Shown: in pieces, positions 31,787 to 44,080 of the stretch
Layout of the letters: every line of letters starts with the position of its first letter
How positions within the stretch are numbered: the first letter of the stretch is position 1
NCBI GenBank assembly: GCA_900618795.1
Contig: UYJD01000010.1
Coordinates: 772,980-836,979 of the forward strand
Direction: 5' to 3'
Length of the DNA stretch: 64,000 nt
DNA from: Cyanodermella asteris
Taxonomy: Eukaryota; Ascomycota; Lecanoromycetes; Ostropales; Stictidaceae
Made by a program: the position numbers and the translations under genes
The notes under the pieces: generated by a model
Database searches by the model: none
Told to the model about the DNA's origin: nothing
What the model saw: the letters and a program-made list of their open reading frames with translations, nothing else

Positions 31787-34187
31787 AAAATCTGATATGA
31801 CGAGATAGATCGGATGACATTATAGTATGACTTGCTCTCTCGGGACACAAAGGGTACCTGGTTTCCAAACATGATAGAGTAAATGCAGCCAACCGCCAGT
31901 TGCGATTGAAAGACCATGTCTCGCCCACTGTTTGGGATCCATTTCGGCCAGCCGTGGATAGCATCAACATCTTGTGCGAGGGCATCTGTCTTCCTGAACT
32001 GCGAGTTGCAGCCGTAAGCAGTCTTGCTTGAGCCCTGCAGGTGGGAAGACAGGCCTGCCAAGCACACGATTCCTCCTTGTGAACAAAAATGAAATCTTAC
32101 CGCAACAACTCCATGACACGACACGACACGACATGCCAGGCTGTCTCATTTAGGAGCGGTTTGCATTGATTTATCAGCTTCCGTATAATGAAAAGCCGAA
32201 TTCCGAATGCTGAATGAATAGCATCCGAGTGGCGCAAAGCGACGCAAGCGAGCCACCGCGACAAGAAAAGCTAAAAGGACAAGAAAAGAAACCAGATGGA
32301 AAAGCTGCAGCTACACCGGAAAGACGAAGCAGCTTTTGCCGGCCCAAGCGAGTTCCTCCGACTGTCATTGCAATGCGATGATAGCGTAATGGTTGTTTCT
32401 ACACAAATTTATTCAATCGATCGTACGATCGAAGACGCATGTTTCAAGCGTGTATCAGCTGTATCAGGCTATCGAACGCACGCCAATGGGTCTCCACAAG
32501 ACAGCACACCAAAATGGTGATGTGAGAACTGATACGTTCGGGTCGACTGTATGTACCTACCTATTCTCTTGTCGACAAAATCACTCTGTTGACATCCGTT
32601 TCGACATCCGCGTCTCGTTTGCGTGCAGCAGCCCCGAAAGAGCTTTGAGCTTTTGTGTATGCAGCTGGGCTCGGACTTGCTGCAGGTGCATCATCATTTA
32701 TGCTTGCAGCGAGCATCTCAATCAATTCAATGCATCATCACCAGGAGCGGATGGAAAGCTCTTCCGCTGCGGCCGCATAGTGGAAAAGAGCACAGGGTTG
32801 TCGCCATGCTCGCTTCGAGTGCACAAAGTATCCAAGCCGCCAACAGCGCCTCAAACCGGCATGGATATTGAAGTTGGCTAGCGGGCTCCACTCTGGCGGA
32901 CCGGCCCCAACTTGTCGACGGCTTCGTGGAGCAAAGCAGTTGACCGTCTGCCAAGTTCAAGCTTACCGCTTGGAATTACTGCACAAACACCTTCCACGGC
33001 ACTTCATATTTGTCATAGGAGCAAATGAGACCCGTGGTGCCCGACCCAGCTTCTTATAAATGGGACCGTTCTCCATGCTTGATGGGGATCGCCACATTCT
33101 TGATGCTTAAAAAGACGTGTCGATGGAAGCGCCAGCACCTGACTAGGTCGTTAGTCTATCAGTATGAGGAGTAGCGGGTAACAAGTGCAAGGGGCAGTTA
33201 CCGGAAAGGGAGAGTGAAAAGCGCCCACCAAGAGCAAGATCGGCGAAGCTTGATCCTCCGGATTCGAGCCGGCGCCGGTTCGTCCCAAGGCCTCGAACCC
33301 GGTCAACCCCAAATCACCGGTACTCCCACTTGCAACTTGTGCTGCTTTGGCGACTCCGGTGCCTCTCGTTCGCTTGACACTCTCATCGCGTCGCTCTTTC
33401 TGGGGGCCTCTTAGCGCTCTTTGTTGATACTTTTTCGTTAGCGGTGATTTGGTAAGGGCACTCGTCCATGGCGCTTGGCCATATTCCTCGTGAAATTTTG
33501 CCATACTGTTGGAGCCCTGGAGGCCTGTGTCCCAATCGCGCGCTTCCAGATGGTCGATCCGAAAGCGAGACCAGGTTATGACGGGGTTAAGCAGCGCGTT
33601 TATACCATCCGTACCGCAATCAACCCTCGCTGCGAAAGCAGAAGCAAGCCTGGCCGTCTCCGCCGCTCCCGCTGAAGGGTGCAAATCCCTCAGGTTGGCC
33701 GAGAGGGCGGGAAGCCGTACGATTTCTGCCGTTCGTTCTGTTACTTGACCTTTTCTTAAATCGGTCACGCAGGATGCCGTACCGCAAATGCAAAGCTTCG
33801 TTGCTGCTGAAACTTGCGTAAGGATCGAGAAACCTGCGTGATCCGCTTCCATTGGCAACTCTAGGAGAGTCTCGTCCTGCATTTTCGCTCCCATACGTAC
33901 TGAGCCCTTGCTCTCCTCTATCCTACTTCTTGCGCCTTTTGTCTTTCTTCCTGCCTGATCCTTTGACCCAGACCCGTCGATTGAGCGCAGTACTTACATG
34001 TGATCCGAGAGCCGTGCTCTATCGACTACCCGCTCTATTACATCGGTCCCTTGCCCACGGACGTGGATATATTGGCCTTTCCCCGCGCTCATCCCTGCAG
34101 ATCGTTTCTTCACAACAGCCAAGCCGATGATTGGAAGGACGAGGAGGTAGCAAGAGCGATATTGTGGGCGGGGATATCAGGGACACG
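31787..34187. other. Long intergenic region
   Basis: About 2.4 kb without a supported gene. It includes a short ACGAC/ACACG repeat near 32112-32131. Pyrimidine-rich sequence from about 33890 onward is the likely 5' region of the next gene. Open frames up to 247 codons on the minus strand (33151-33894) have no recognisable domain. Confidence 0.4.
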
Positions 34188-35512
34188 ATGGTGGGCCTGC
34201 TATACGGATGCAACGATGGCATGAACACCACTGCTCTCGCAGTTGGAATCCCGTTGATGAACGTGGTGGCTATCGGACTCAGATTCTACACACGACGAAG
34301 ACAACATGTCAAGCTTGGGGCTGACGATTGGTGGGCACTGGCGGCCTTGGTCTTGTTGTTGGGAATGGGAGGAGATCTTCTGGTTGCTGCCGTCAATCAG
34401 GTTTTGTCGTGTCCCCAGCCTGAGAATGAGGTTTTGATCTTGGCAGAGCTTGGACCTTTGGTATCACGGGTATGTGTCGATATCTCACTGTGAGCTTGGA
34501 TATGTATTGACGCTTCCAGGCTGCTTGGACGTTTTATCTCTTGGGTGTGGTCAATGTCGGTGTTGTCAAGATGTCCTTCTTGTACTGCATACGACGGGTC
34601 TTCGCCACCGGCGAGAAAGGCACCTTCTTCAGTAAGGTCACCTATACCGTCATGGGAGTTGTGATCACTTGGACAGTTGGGTTTTTTGTGACGATGGTAG
34701 TCATTAACGTCAACTGGGGTCAACCAGACCGAGGCAACCCCGACCGATGGGGCAATGCACCAGCAACGTATACTACCGACATGATGTTCTTCGCCTTGGC
34801 CGTCAGCGACGTCATTCTGGACGGCATCATCATGATCCTTCCCATCTTGGTGGTCTGGCAACTACATCTGTCACTTGGTCGAAAATTCGTCGTCAGCAGT
34901 ATCTTTCTACTACGGCTCCTCGCTTTGGCAGCCAGCATTACACGCATGTCATATACTATCATGTTCGCCAAGTGGATGAACGAACTACTGTATGCGGATC
35001 CGACCCTTGCCGATCCAAACCATCTCCTAGTCGGTCAAAATCTCAACACTCAGATGATCTGGTGGACGATGTTCGAGGTCGGCTTCGGCTTGTTCGCCAG
35101 CAGCATCACCACGATTCAGTCCCTCCTCAGACGTCACCACATCGAGCATGCCATCGACAAGATGAGATATGTATTCGGTCTTCCCCCTGTGGATCGTCGA
35201 CGGCCTTCACTGACACCCGACAATTCGGAAGCGCGGAGCCCTTGCCACGGCTGCCGCAGCAGCAAGCACGGAATTCTATATCCGGGAGAAAGCGACAACC
35301 GATCAGTTCTGTCCGCAGAATACACAGTGGGCTCAATCCGAACCTCACCCGGGATGGAACTCGGCAAAATATCAAATGGCGAGACGACGGTCGAGACCCG
35401 GCACATCGTCGTCCGCCAAAACTCCGAAGCCTCGATAATATTCGTGCCTGAGCAGTTCCGCCATTCGGATTCGTTCGGAGTTGAAACCGCAAGGGCCAGA
35501 CATGAGTTCTGA
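34188..35512 (+). CDS. Rhodopsin-domain integral membrane protein (PTH11-like)
   Basis: Exons 34188-34469 and 34520-35512 (intron 50 nt, phase 0) encode 424 residues. The first ~280 residues hold seven likely membrane segments. The hallmark HVKLGADDWWALAAL follows the first segment, and later ones include FYLLGVVNVGVVKMSFLYCI, VMGVVITWTVGFFVTMVVI, MMFFALAVSDVILDGIIMIL and SIFLLRLLALAASITRMSY. This is the large fungal rhodopsin-like family that includes putative PTH11-type receptors; ligands are unknown for nearly all. There is no N-terminal CFEM domain. The ~140-residue cytoplasmic tail is Ser/Arg-rich and could be phosphorylated. It appears intact. Confidence 0.85.
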
Positions 35513-36794
35513 AGAACAGGCTGAGCCTGTTGTTTCCGCCTTTGAGAGGCGGAAAGGAATGCAAGGGACAAATGGCTTGAAGATCACGAAACATCATCAC
35601 ATAAGATACCCCCACCGCACACGGCCAGTTCACACGAATGACAAAACAAGAAGCATATTCCGATCTGCATTTACATTACAGCACGGCGTTGGAGGTAGCT
35701 TTGCAGCGAGCGAAAGGCTTTCCCTTTTCGCAATCACGGCCACAAACAATTTCTTTGCCAAATCACGACGCGTATATACACGGGACGCTCCCGCGGGAAT
35801 ACCACGGTGATCATATGTACGAGTAAGGATCCTTATGGACACACAATGAGAAGGCTGTGTCAAGCAAGAATCTAAACACTTTCCAAAACCGAAACGTCCT
35901 TTCTTGGTGCTGCGTCGAGATCGTAGATTGTGATACGGTCGTGAGGTCGTAAGTCGAACGCGCTCTTCCATCCTTGTTTCGTAAACCGAGGCAGCCCAGC
36001 CGAGCTACCCCAGGATCTGACGCCACTACCCAAGTTAATCAGGATACGTTCTTGCTAGTAGTAGTAACAGGTTTGCAAGTGTCCATGAACTCGGGTTTGT
36101 AGCAAGAGGGCAGCGCTTCAAGCACGAACGACATCCACACTCAAAACACGATGACTCCCAAACCACGACCATAGTACAAGACTCGCAAACATTGCATCCA
36201 GATCAAGTTCATCATGCGTCCCCCAAGTCTGTGGAAAATGAATGCCTCTGACCTCGGCTCCCCAGAGCTTGAACCCTGCCAGGGGCGATCGCCTCACGAC
36301 TCAGCGAGCCGTGTCTTGGCCTGGATCTCTGAATCATGTTCCTCGATTCCCCTCATGCTTTGCTCGCCACTCCAACGCCCTTGAAGAAATGACCCCACAC
36401 TTCCTTGATTGTTCGGCTTCTGCCGAAAGTCACCTACCCGATGTGGTAGCTCGGCAGCTTTCTCCAGCGCTAAATGCCATGTTCTAGAATCGAAGCTGGC
36501 CTTCGCATCTCTCTTTTGTACACATTCGCGCAATCGTTTGTCTGTGACTACTACGTCGAGCCCAAATTTGTACTGCGGACGCTGACGCACTTTGCTGAGA
36601 TCGGTTTGTGGTGCGACAGCGTGATAAAGCTTGGATCTGCCAGTCAGGTTATTGTCTATTGACAAAAGTCGCGGCCTAGGAAGGAGGAAGGCAGAGCTTC
36701 GGGGCGAAAGTTTGTGATTGCTCCTCGAGCTTCTTCCATCACCACCTCAGTAGAGACATTCCACCGTTTCACGAGATATTACAGGTCTAGGACG
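35513..36794. other. Intergenic, no supported gene
   Basis: About 1.3 kb with short frames only. I see no repeat or RNA gene. Confidence 0.4.
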
Positions 36795-38658
36795 ATGGCG
36801 CAACAACGCAAGAGCTGGTTGCCGCGAGAAGGTGAGTAACTCATCAATGCCACACCGGTCGTGCCTCTCCTCGCAAAGATCGGCCTCAAATGCGATCGAG
36901 AGCTCCTGAACAACGACGCTACCAATTGGCAGGGGACCAGAATCTATCGACCCCAACGACGGCATCACATCGCCTCCAACTGTCCGCCCTCCGGCAACGA
37001 GTCCATTTAGCTAACCCCTCCCAGGCCTCCACCTCTCCATCCTCACCACCCTCCTCAAACAAACCCTCCTGAACCCAACCCTCACCATCCCCCTCTACCT
37101 CTTCGCCAAATTCCACGACTACGGCCGCGGCCTGGCTCTCGACCACCCGACCGCCCTCCGTAATCTCAAACTCCTGCTCGCGCTCGGCACGGTGCGATAT
37201 GTCAATGGAGTGCTGAGCAAGGGCGTGCAGAACAAGTGGTCGAGCGATAAGCCGCTTTGGGGCAAGGAATTGGTGGTGATTACGGGTGGGAGTGATGGGA
37301 TGGGGAGATTGTTGGTGGGCAAGTTCGCGGAACGCGGGGTCAAGGTTGTGATTTTGGATGTACAGGAGCCGGTTGGGGGGTTGCGTAAGTGACGTCTATT
37401 TGGTGTTATTTTGCGGGTTGATGGGCTGTTGAGCTCTGCGAGTGAAAGCTTTTGGAGACCATGGTCAAGCGCGGAAGTCCTTATCGTCGGGATTGGGTGA
37501 AGGATGTGAGCAAGAGATGAATACTGCCAAGGCACTGTGGACAGTCACCACGGAAGCCAGTCAGAAGATCAGACCAAGCGGCTGTCTGCAGTGCTCTTTG
37601 AGCTCATCCCTGTGCTTCGTTCTCTTGGTTGGTACTGGCAGGTTGTGATACTGGGGCCGAACTGTCATGCATGATGCGGATGTTGTGCATGTGCTTTGTA
37701 CCACACTCGCACAAATTTCGTCCGTTATCTGTCATGACAGATACCCTCTCCAAAGCACGAGCTGGAACTGTGAAGAGAACTTTCGAAATTGATGACAGAA
37801 GCGCGCCTTAGTCGCGCAAACTTTCTGGGCCCTGTTGTTCGAAAATTCCGTTCTGTCGTACGACGCTAATGACAATCTACAGCAAACTCCAGATGTCACT
37901 ACATCAAATGTGACCTCACCAAACTCGAAGACATCCAATCCGCAGCCGCCCAACTCAAGTCCCAGCACGGCAATCCCAGCGTCCTCGTCCTCAACGCCGG
38001 CGTCATAAACCGCCACAGCATCCTCAACACACCCGACCACCTCCTCAAGCGCGTCTTCGACATCAACACGCTCTCTCACTACCGTCTGCTCAAAGAATTC
38101 CTCCCTGCAATGATCGCGGCCGACCACGGCTTGATCTCCACCACAGCCTCGCTCGCCGGCTTCGTCACCTGCCCCGGCATGGTCGACTACGCCGGCACCA
38201 AAGCCGCCGTCGTCGCTCTACACGAAGGGCTGACCACGGAACTCAGCGTGCGGTACAATGCGCCAAACATCCGCACGCTGTGCGTCTGTCCGAATTTCGT
38301 GCATACGAAGCTCGCAGAGGGGTTCAAGAACGATTCTTCGTTTATCAATCCGACGCTGTATCCGGAGACTGTGGTCGAGGCTCAGTTTGAGAGGATTTGG
38401 AATTGGGATGGGGGATTACTGGCGGTGCCGAGTGTGCAGAGTGGGATTGCGATGAATGTGAGGGGCTGGCCGCATTGGTTACAGAACGGAACTAGGGAGA
38501 AGTTGAGGAATGTTATGTTGGGCGAGGAAAACCTTGAGATTGAGAGGGCCAAGAGGTTGGGTGAGGCGGCGGAGAGGGAGAAGGCTATTCAGGATGCGTC
38601 AAGGAGTGTGGTTGAGATTGAGAAGGGAGAGGGTAGCCAGCCTGAGATGTTTGGATGA
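36795..38658 (+). CDS. Short-chain dehydrogenase/reductase (SDR16C/RDH10-like)
   Basis: Three exons (36795-36831, 37025-37384, 37883-38658) give 390 residues with consistent phases. A hydrophobic N-terminal stretch (LHLSILTTLLKQTLL, LTIPLYLF) suggests membrane or lipid-droplet anchoring, as in the SDR16C group of retinol and lipid dehydrogenases. Catalytic features: VVITGGSDGMGRLL (dinucleotide site), VLVLNAGV (NAG motif), LISTTASLAG (catalytic Ser) and YAGTKAAVVALHEGL (YxxxK). The substrate is unknown, probably a long-chain or isoprenoid alcohol or ketone. Introns of 193 and 498 nt are long for this window; the second ends with a good branch site (GCTAATGAC) and CTACAG. The gene looks intact. 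Confidence 0.85.
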
Positions 38659-40008
38659 TATAGTGATCCGATGGACTTGTTCTGATGGGTCGTTACGATC
38701 GATAGGGCACATGTGCTCCAATTGATGTCATGAGATTGACCAGGGATAGATTTGTGACAAAAGAGTGCCGAGTGAGCTGTCGGCCATGAAAAGAATGCAA
38801 GCAGAGAAACATACAAGCATCTATTGTTCTACCACGCACTAGACTGCTTATCTCCCTCGAGTAGATCTGAAAATCAAACACAATTCTGCAATTGTAGAAG
38901 TGGGCGTACTGTATGTGCTGAGCACGGACCAACGCAGTCTGCAAGACTTTTCGGTCTGAACTCACTTGGCCACCTTCCTGTAACATGCTGCGAGCGAGAA
39001 CCCTTTCATCTCGGCCCCTACAGCATCTTCAATTGCTGAATAGCTGTCCCTCTATGCACGCTGCCACCGATTTCCTTTGTCGAGGTACATTTCCATGGTT
39101 TCTCCGTCATCTTTGTGATGGGTAGCACAGTTCTGCCGAACCTGACCGGGACGCTTAAAAGCTACGGTCGTGCAACAAGCCAAACGGTCTGTGTCACGAC
39201 CTAGTTATTGGTTCGATCCGATTACACACCGTCCTCCGAAAGATAGACGCTTCGGGATTAATTGACATCGTTGTGGGAGTCACGAGGCGAATGATAGGAA
39301 TGTTTGGTCGTGTTTTCGACGGCTCGGCTGGCAATTGTTTTTCGTTTTCTTTTTCGCATGTGCGTTATTGTGGATACGTACTCGTTTTCTCGACGCAAGA
39401 TTCCGGACTGCGCTTGGTTGCTTCGAAGTGACTGCAATCCCGCAATCGTCCTATATTTTTGTCGGCTTCCACCAGCCTGTTATCGACTCGTTACAAATCG
39501 GTCCAGTGTTCCAGATCTGGGCTACACATCTGTACTCGTGAATGAACAAGCTTTCCAATTGTGTAATGCACGAAGTATGTACAAGCCAGACGTCAAGCTG
39601 TCAGTTCTGTTCGTCGGCACTCATGCAACAAAGCTCACTTGCAGCCATCCAACCGAATGTCGACAGCGCGATCCACAGAAGGAGAGCCAACCATTTGGAC
39701 CAATGCTGTGGTCATGCTGACAAGGACGCACAACTTGACAGTCCGAGCCGTAGGGAGCGATTCTTTCAGCGGCAAGTTGCCGTGCCAGAGGCCACGGAAC
39801 TAGCATGGAACACAGGTCCTTTCTTCAGCTAATGTGCCGTCGAGCGTGGTGAGGATATAGAGCTTATTGGCGGCAATGACCTGGAGCATAAATCCTGGTC
39901 CATGCCCCCTCTTCAGCTCTAATAGCTAAGAGACGAGGCTAATCTCGTCTGGTCGATCGCGGCTCTATCACATCTCAGCGATCCGATCAGACTCAACAAG
40001 GTTGCAAG
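38659..40008. other. Intergenic, no supported gene
   Basis: About 1.35 kb. Overlapping frames at 39304-39832 have no recognisable domain. The last 150 bases are the likely 5' region of the secreted protein gene. Confidence 0.4.
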
Positions 40009-41640
40009 ATGAAGTTCTTGACACTTGTGCCCCTCTTCGTGGCTGGCGGCGCCTTTGCTCATGAGATATATGGCGTGGAGCGTCAAGTTGGAAGTAAGAT
40101 GAGACGCCTACCGAATGTTGCATCCAATCATTACGAAGTCAACGCCAAGGTAGATCTCTGCTAACTTGAAGTAGGCGCTATCAAGCCGCGCTGCGACAAC
40201 CATACTGAGTCAGCCCTTCGTGGCACTGGGACCGCTTCAATCTCACGACCAACCTCCAGTGTCCCTTTTCCTGCTTCCAACAGAACTACTGCAGCTGGCA
40301 CGGCAGCAAGCACGGGTCGATCCCTGACTCTCAGCTCTTCCTCCGCTACGTTTCAAAACATCTCCCCCGCGGCCGGGGCTCACAGACCGACATCTCATCA
40401 TGCGGGAGCTGGCACTGCTCCGGTTGACACTGGCAGGTTTCCTCCGCCTCCAGAGTACACCACCCATGCTGTTGGCAATACCACGTCTTCAAGCAGAGTC
40501 CCTCGACCCCTTTCGACTGGCAGTAGTGTTGCGGGCACAGGAACTGCCCATCCGGTATCTACTGCGGGAAGCTCAGGCTCATTTTCAAATTCTTCTACCG
40601 CCGCTGCTACAGCAGGATATTCGTCTTTTCGACTGTCTACCGGAGCGACGGGAACAGAGACAGGATTTCCCTCGTCTTCGCTCGCAACTTCAGCACCGTT
40701 CCTGAATGCCACGACTGCTGGTGAAGTTAGTAGTATTCTCTCAACAACTGGTGGGACCGCAGCAAGTATCGTGTCCCAAATCTCGTCTTCAGCAGGCTCT
40801 ACATCTCCATTCTTCAACTCGACGACCGCCGGCGTAGGAAGCACTGCCAAACACCTTTCTACCAGAAGCGCCGGAACTGCACCGTTGGGAACGGGCGTCA
40901 CGGCGAGCTCAGAAGCAGCAGCACGAGGTCAGACGTCTACAGCACTCAAGAGCACAACTTCTTCGCAGGTAACTTTATTCTCAGCGCCTTGGTACGGACC
41001 AACTGCTAGCTCCGCTGTCCCGATAACCACAGTCCATCCGACTCAGACCCTAGATAGCACAGTCTTCATTGCGCCGCCTACTTCTCAAGTGCCGCTGAGC
41101 ACCGGTCCGGTCATCTCCTCTGGTGCCGACCCTCTCTCCCAGTCCTCGCTTCCTTCAAGCAATTCCACCTCGCCAGCAACACCGACCACAAGCAGCACTG
41201 TCTCGAGCTCCGACCCCCAAACACCCACCCATCGAATTTCGAACACAAAGTCCCCCATTATACTCCAAACCACCTTGGCAGGAAGCAAAAGCAGCCCGAC
41301 CCCAAACCAAAGCTCCCGGCGACCAAAGTCGGCTCCAGGTACCACTAGCCTGAGCGTGAGTACAAACGCGAGCGTAACCAGCAGTGCAAACACGAACACA
41401 AATCTGCTGACAACAGCCTCGGCGAACGCCTCGAAGGCGGGATCCTTGAGCACGTCAGTCCTTTCTGCAACTTCAAGTTCTTCTACCGATGAGCCGAGCT
41501 CGACGATAGTATTTCCGACTTACCCGCCTCCGCCCCCCTATCCGACCTCGCTCGTGCGTAGGGACGCCGTCGTCGACTCGTCCCTCCCCTACCATGACCC
41601 CGTGAGTAACCATTTTGCCAAAGTCTTTCCGTTGCATTAA
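40009..41640 (+). CDS. Secreted Ser/Thr-rich protein with a dibasic C-terminal cleavage motif
   Basis: Exon 1 (40009-40093) and exon 2 (40175-41640) give 516 residues. The N-terminus is a clear signal peptide (MKFLTLVPLFVAGGAFA). The rest is overwhelmingly Ser, Thr, Ala, Gly and Pro, without exact repeats, so heavy O-mannosylation and a cell-wall or extracellular place are likely. There is no hydrophobic C-terminus, so a GPI anchor is not supported. Near the end a Pro-rich run (PTYPPPPPYP) is followed by SLVRRDAVVDSSLPYHDP; the RR pair could be a Kex2 site releasing a short C-terminal peptide. It converges on the small coiled-coil gene, whose stop is 68 bp away. I do not recognise a family. 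Confidence 0.7.
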
Positions 41641-41707
41641 GATCTGGTTTGAGATGTGTTCCAACCACCCTTTCTCCGGACTGTTGGTCCTCGATGTTGG
41701 TTCAGCA

Positions 41708-41950
41708 CTAATAGCCGTCCTCTTCGTGATCCACGTAGTGGTTGATTGTTATCCTTGCCTCTTCAAGTTCTTCCTTCTGCTCATCGATCTTTGTCTCGTG
41801 GTCGGCAATTATTTCCTTCAACTCCGCGATCTTGTCTTGTTGGTCTTCAATGATAGCTTCCAATCGTTTGACTTCGCGTCGATACGACGCAATGTCACGT
41901 TGCTGATTGTTGTTCAGGTCATCCCCGTTGGAAGGCCCGTTGGAAGACAT
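41708..41950 (-). CDS. Small coiled-coil protein
   Basis: An 80-residue minus-strand ATG frame starting MSSNGPSNGDDLNNNQQRD, followed by an uninterrupted heptad-rich helix (VKRLEAIIEDQQDKIAELKE and IIADHETKIDEQKEELEE). The composition is strongly coiled-coil and not what a random frame gives. There is no basic DNA-binding region before the zipper-like part, so it is not a bZIP factor. It may dimerise or act as an adaptor; function unknown. It ends HYVDHEEDGY. A further exon is possible but not needed. Confidence 0.55.
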   Translation of the reverse strand: MSSNGPSNGDDLNNNQQRDIASYRREVKRLEAIIEDQQDKIAELKEIIADHETKIDEQKEELEEARITINHYVDHEEDGY

Positions 41951-42578
41951 GTAGGTGGTCCGGGTTTCTCGGGGCTGAGGAAGCTGTCGGATCGCAGCAA
42001 AGAGAAGCAGACTACCAAGTCACGTAGGCCTGGGTGGAAAGTATGGGGCTGGTGACTTCGTGAGTATGAGCTCCTGGGATCGTGATGTGGTGTATGATGC
42101 ACGATTTCCGATGAGACGAGATTGAGGGGGAACGGAACCGCTAGATAGACATGTGATGCATTTATAGAATTTAGGATCGCATGAGCTGGTGTTGGTTCTT
42201 TGATCTCAAGTGGAAGCCTGCTGGACCAAACAGTTTCAGATTTTGTGAAAGCGAGATGTGGCTATCCGAGACAGCAGCGCCATTCGTGTTTGCCATGAAG
42301 TTCTTCGCTTTGCCACCAGAATAGACGCAAGACATTGAGTTTGCAAGCTGCAGATATTTGCCAGGCTGCGCAATGTTGTCCGCGGACCAGAACGTCTAGA
42401 CGCCGCATGTTCGAAGATGGCTTTCCTACCGAACAGAGCTTCTGATATGGACCAGGGGGTCTGAGCTGCGTCCAGGGTACTTCGCATATATGAATTAGGC
42501 CACAAATGTGAGCATGCCGATATTGGGTGCGATACCGCGAAGAAGTATCAACCTTGAGGCCGGAACGAACTGGATGTC
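41951..42578. other. Intergenic, no supported gene
   Basis: Presumed promoter of the small coiled-coil gene on the left and 3' flank of the dioxygenase-like locus on the right. Confidence 0.4.
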
Positions 42579-44080
42579 TACAATTTCGTCTGCTTCTCCT
42601 TGGCCCCATGATTAATAGCCGCCTCCTTCACTGCCCACTCCGTCAAGTACAACGGCATCTCCGTCTCAAACAAGAAAATACTAGCCCCCTTCATCCATAA
42701 CCTTCCTCGGCGTCAAATCTTGCGTGCTGGCCCTCTCCAACTCCTCCTCCCCCACCCCATGCGTCTTTCATCGGCCCATTCATCCCCGCCACAAACAGCG
42801 CAAAAGTCCCCACCTCGTTCAGCGGAAACGCGGGGTCTTGCGAGTTGATAATCGGCCCATAAAACTCCTTCGTGGTGTTGCGGTGATGGTACGGAATCCA
42901 CAACGTGCCTTCGGAGACGTTTCCAAGCGCGGAGGCACGATCGGCAAAGTCCACGACCGCGCGCAGCCCGGGTTCGCGGTGCGATGGGACCGTGAGGACG
43001 ACGTACAAGCTGGGGTCGTGCTCGTCGAGGAGCGTGTTGCCCATGACGCAGAAGCGGCCGAGGTCGTATTTGTAGGGGGATGATTTGTGCCATGCCAGGG
43101 CCGCGACGTGGAAGGGCGTGTGATTCTGGGTGCAGCGCCAGAGCCGTCCGCTCTGACTACTGAACAGGGTCCATGTCGAGTTGTTGTTGGCGACGGGGCT
43201 GCCGTCTAGGAGGCTCCCGTCGAAGGACGCAGTTGGGATCTGGAAGTCGCGGACGTTGGCTAGGCCCGTGGACCCGATGGCGCCCAGTTCCGGGAGCTGG
43301 AAGTGGCCCCTGGTAGATTTCGCAGATGTCGCCGCGAGTTGGACCGGCAGGGAGGGTTATGTGGTAGCGGATGCCGCGGGGGATGACGGCGAATTCGTTC
43401 TGGCGGACCATGAGGTGGCCGAGTTCGGTTTGGTTGTCGAGGGCGCCGGCTTGGGGGAGGATCAGCTGGTCGCCGTCGAGGGATGAGAAGGCCGTGTTCT
43501 CGTCCATGCTTTCGGTGATGTCGAAGAGCCATGTTGGTAGCCCGGTTTTGGTCATTGGATCGCCGTTTTTTGCAAGTAGCCTGTGGGAGAGCCAGTTGCG
43601 GTTGGGCCGTTTTGATAGCTTCGGCCGCACTTTGCTTGGTGAGTCTTATCGAGGAGTGTGATACTTGATTTTCGGTTGTAAGATGCTCGGATGCACTTAC
43701 TGTATGAATTCGGAGTGTGTAGGTCTTGGCTTCCTCGGCATATTCACTCTAGGGTTCCAAAGTGATCTGCTCAAAGGAAGCAGTCGTACGGTACATCCAT
43801 GTCTGGTAATTGAGGTGTGTTGGAGCTGTGAACGAGCTTCCTGAAATCCTTTTGGTAACCTGCCCAAGCGGAGGCCTCTTTGGACTGTTGTTGGATATGG
43901 AATTGGCACCTGCAAGAGCTTCTGAGCTATAGTGAGACTCAGTATCTTGAACCAAGGCAGCCTTGGCATGACAATATGATGAGACGAGCTCACCTATGAT
44001 AAGAACCAAGACCCTCGAGGTACTTGTACGGGCCTTCGACCTGAAAGTCGTTCTTTGCTACAGCGATGATTGCACAGTAC
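42579..44080 (-). pseudogene. Homogentisate 1,2-dioxygenase-like gene, multiply broken
   Basis: Minus-strand pieces follow the HGD fold from end to end. The N-terminus has FQVEGPYKYLEGLGSYH, an intron, then SEALAGANSISNNSPKRPP and GSSFTAPTHLNYQTWMYR. A TAG (43749-43751) splits EP-stop-SEYAEEAKTYTLRIHT. After a second intron come TAFSSLDGDQLILPQAG and EFAVIPRGIRYHI; a +1 shift at a G4 run near 43308 precedes FQLPELGAIGSTGLANVRDF. SPYKYDLGRFCVMGNTLLDE and YHHRNTTKEFYG follow (His and Glu iron ligands kept). Two more +1 shifts lie in G5 runs near 42754 and 42690, before IFLFETEMPLYLTEWAVKEA. The third ligand region HGPD reads NGPM. No upstream start was found. Family HGDs cleave homogentisate in Tyr/Phe catabolism; this divergent copy may have had another role. 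Confidence 0.75.

Noticed and set aside
33151-33894. 247-codon minus-strand ORF
   Set aside because: No recognisable domain or introns; composition does not resemble the confirmed genes.
41708-41950. bZIP transcription factor reading of the coiled-coil ORF
   Set aside because: Heptads are present, but there is no basic DNA-binding region ahead of them.
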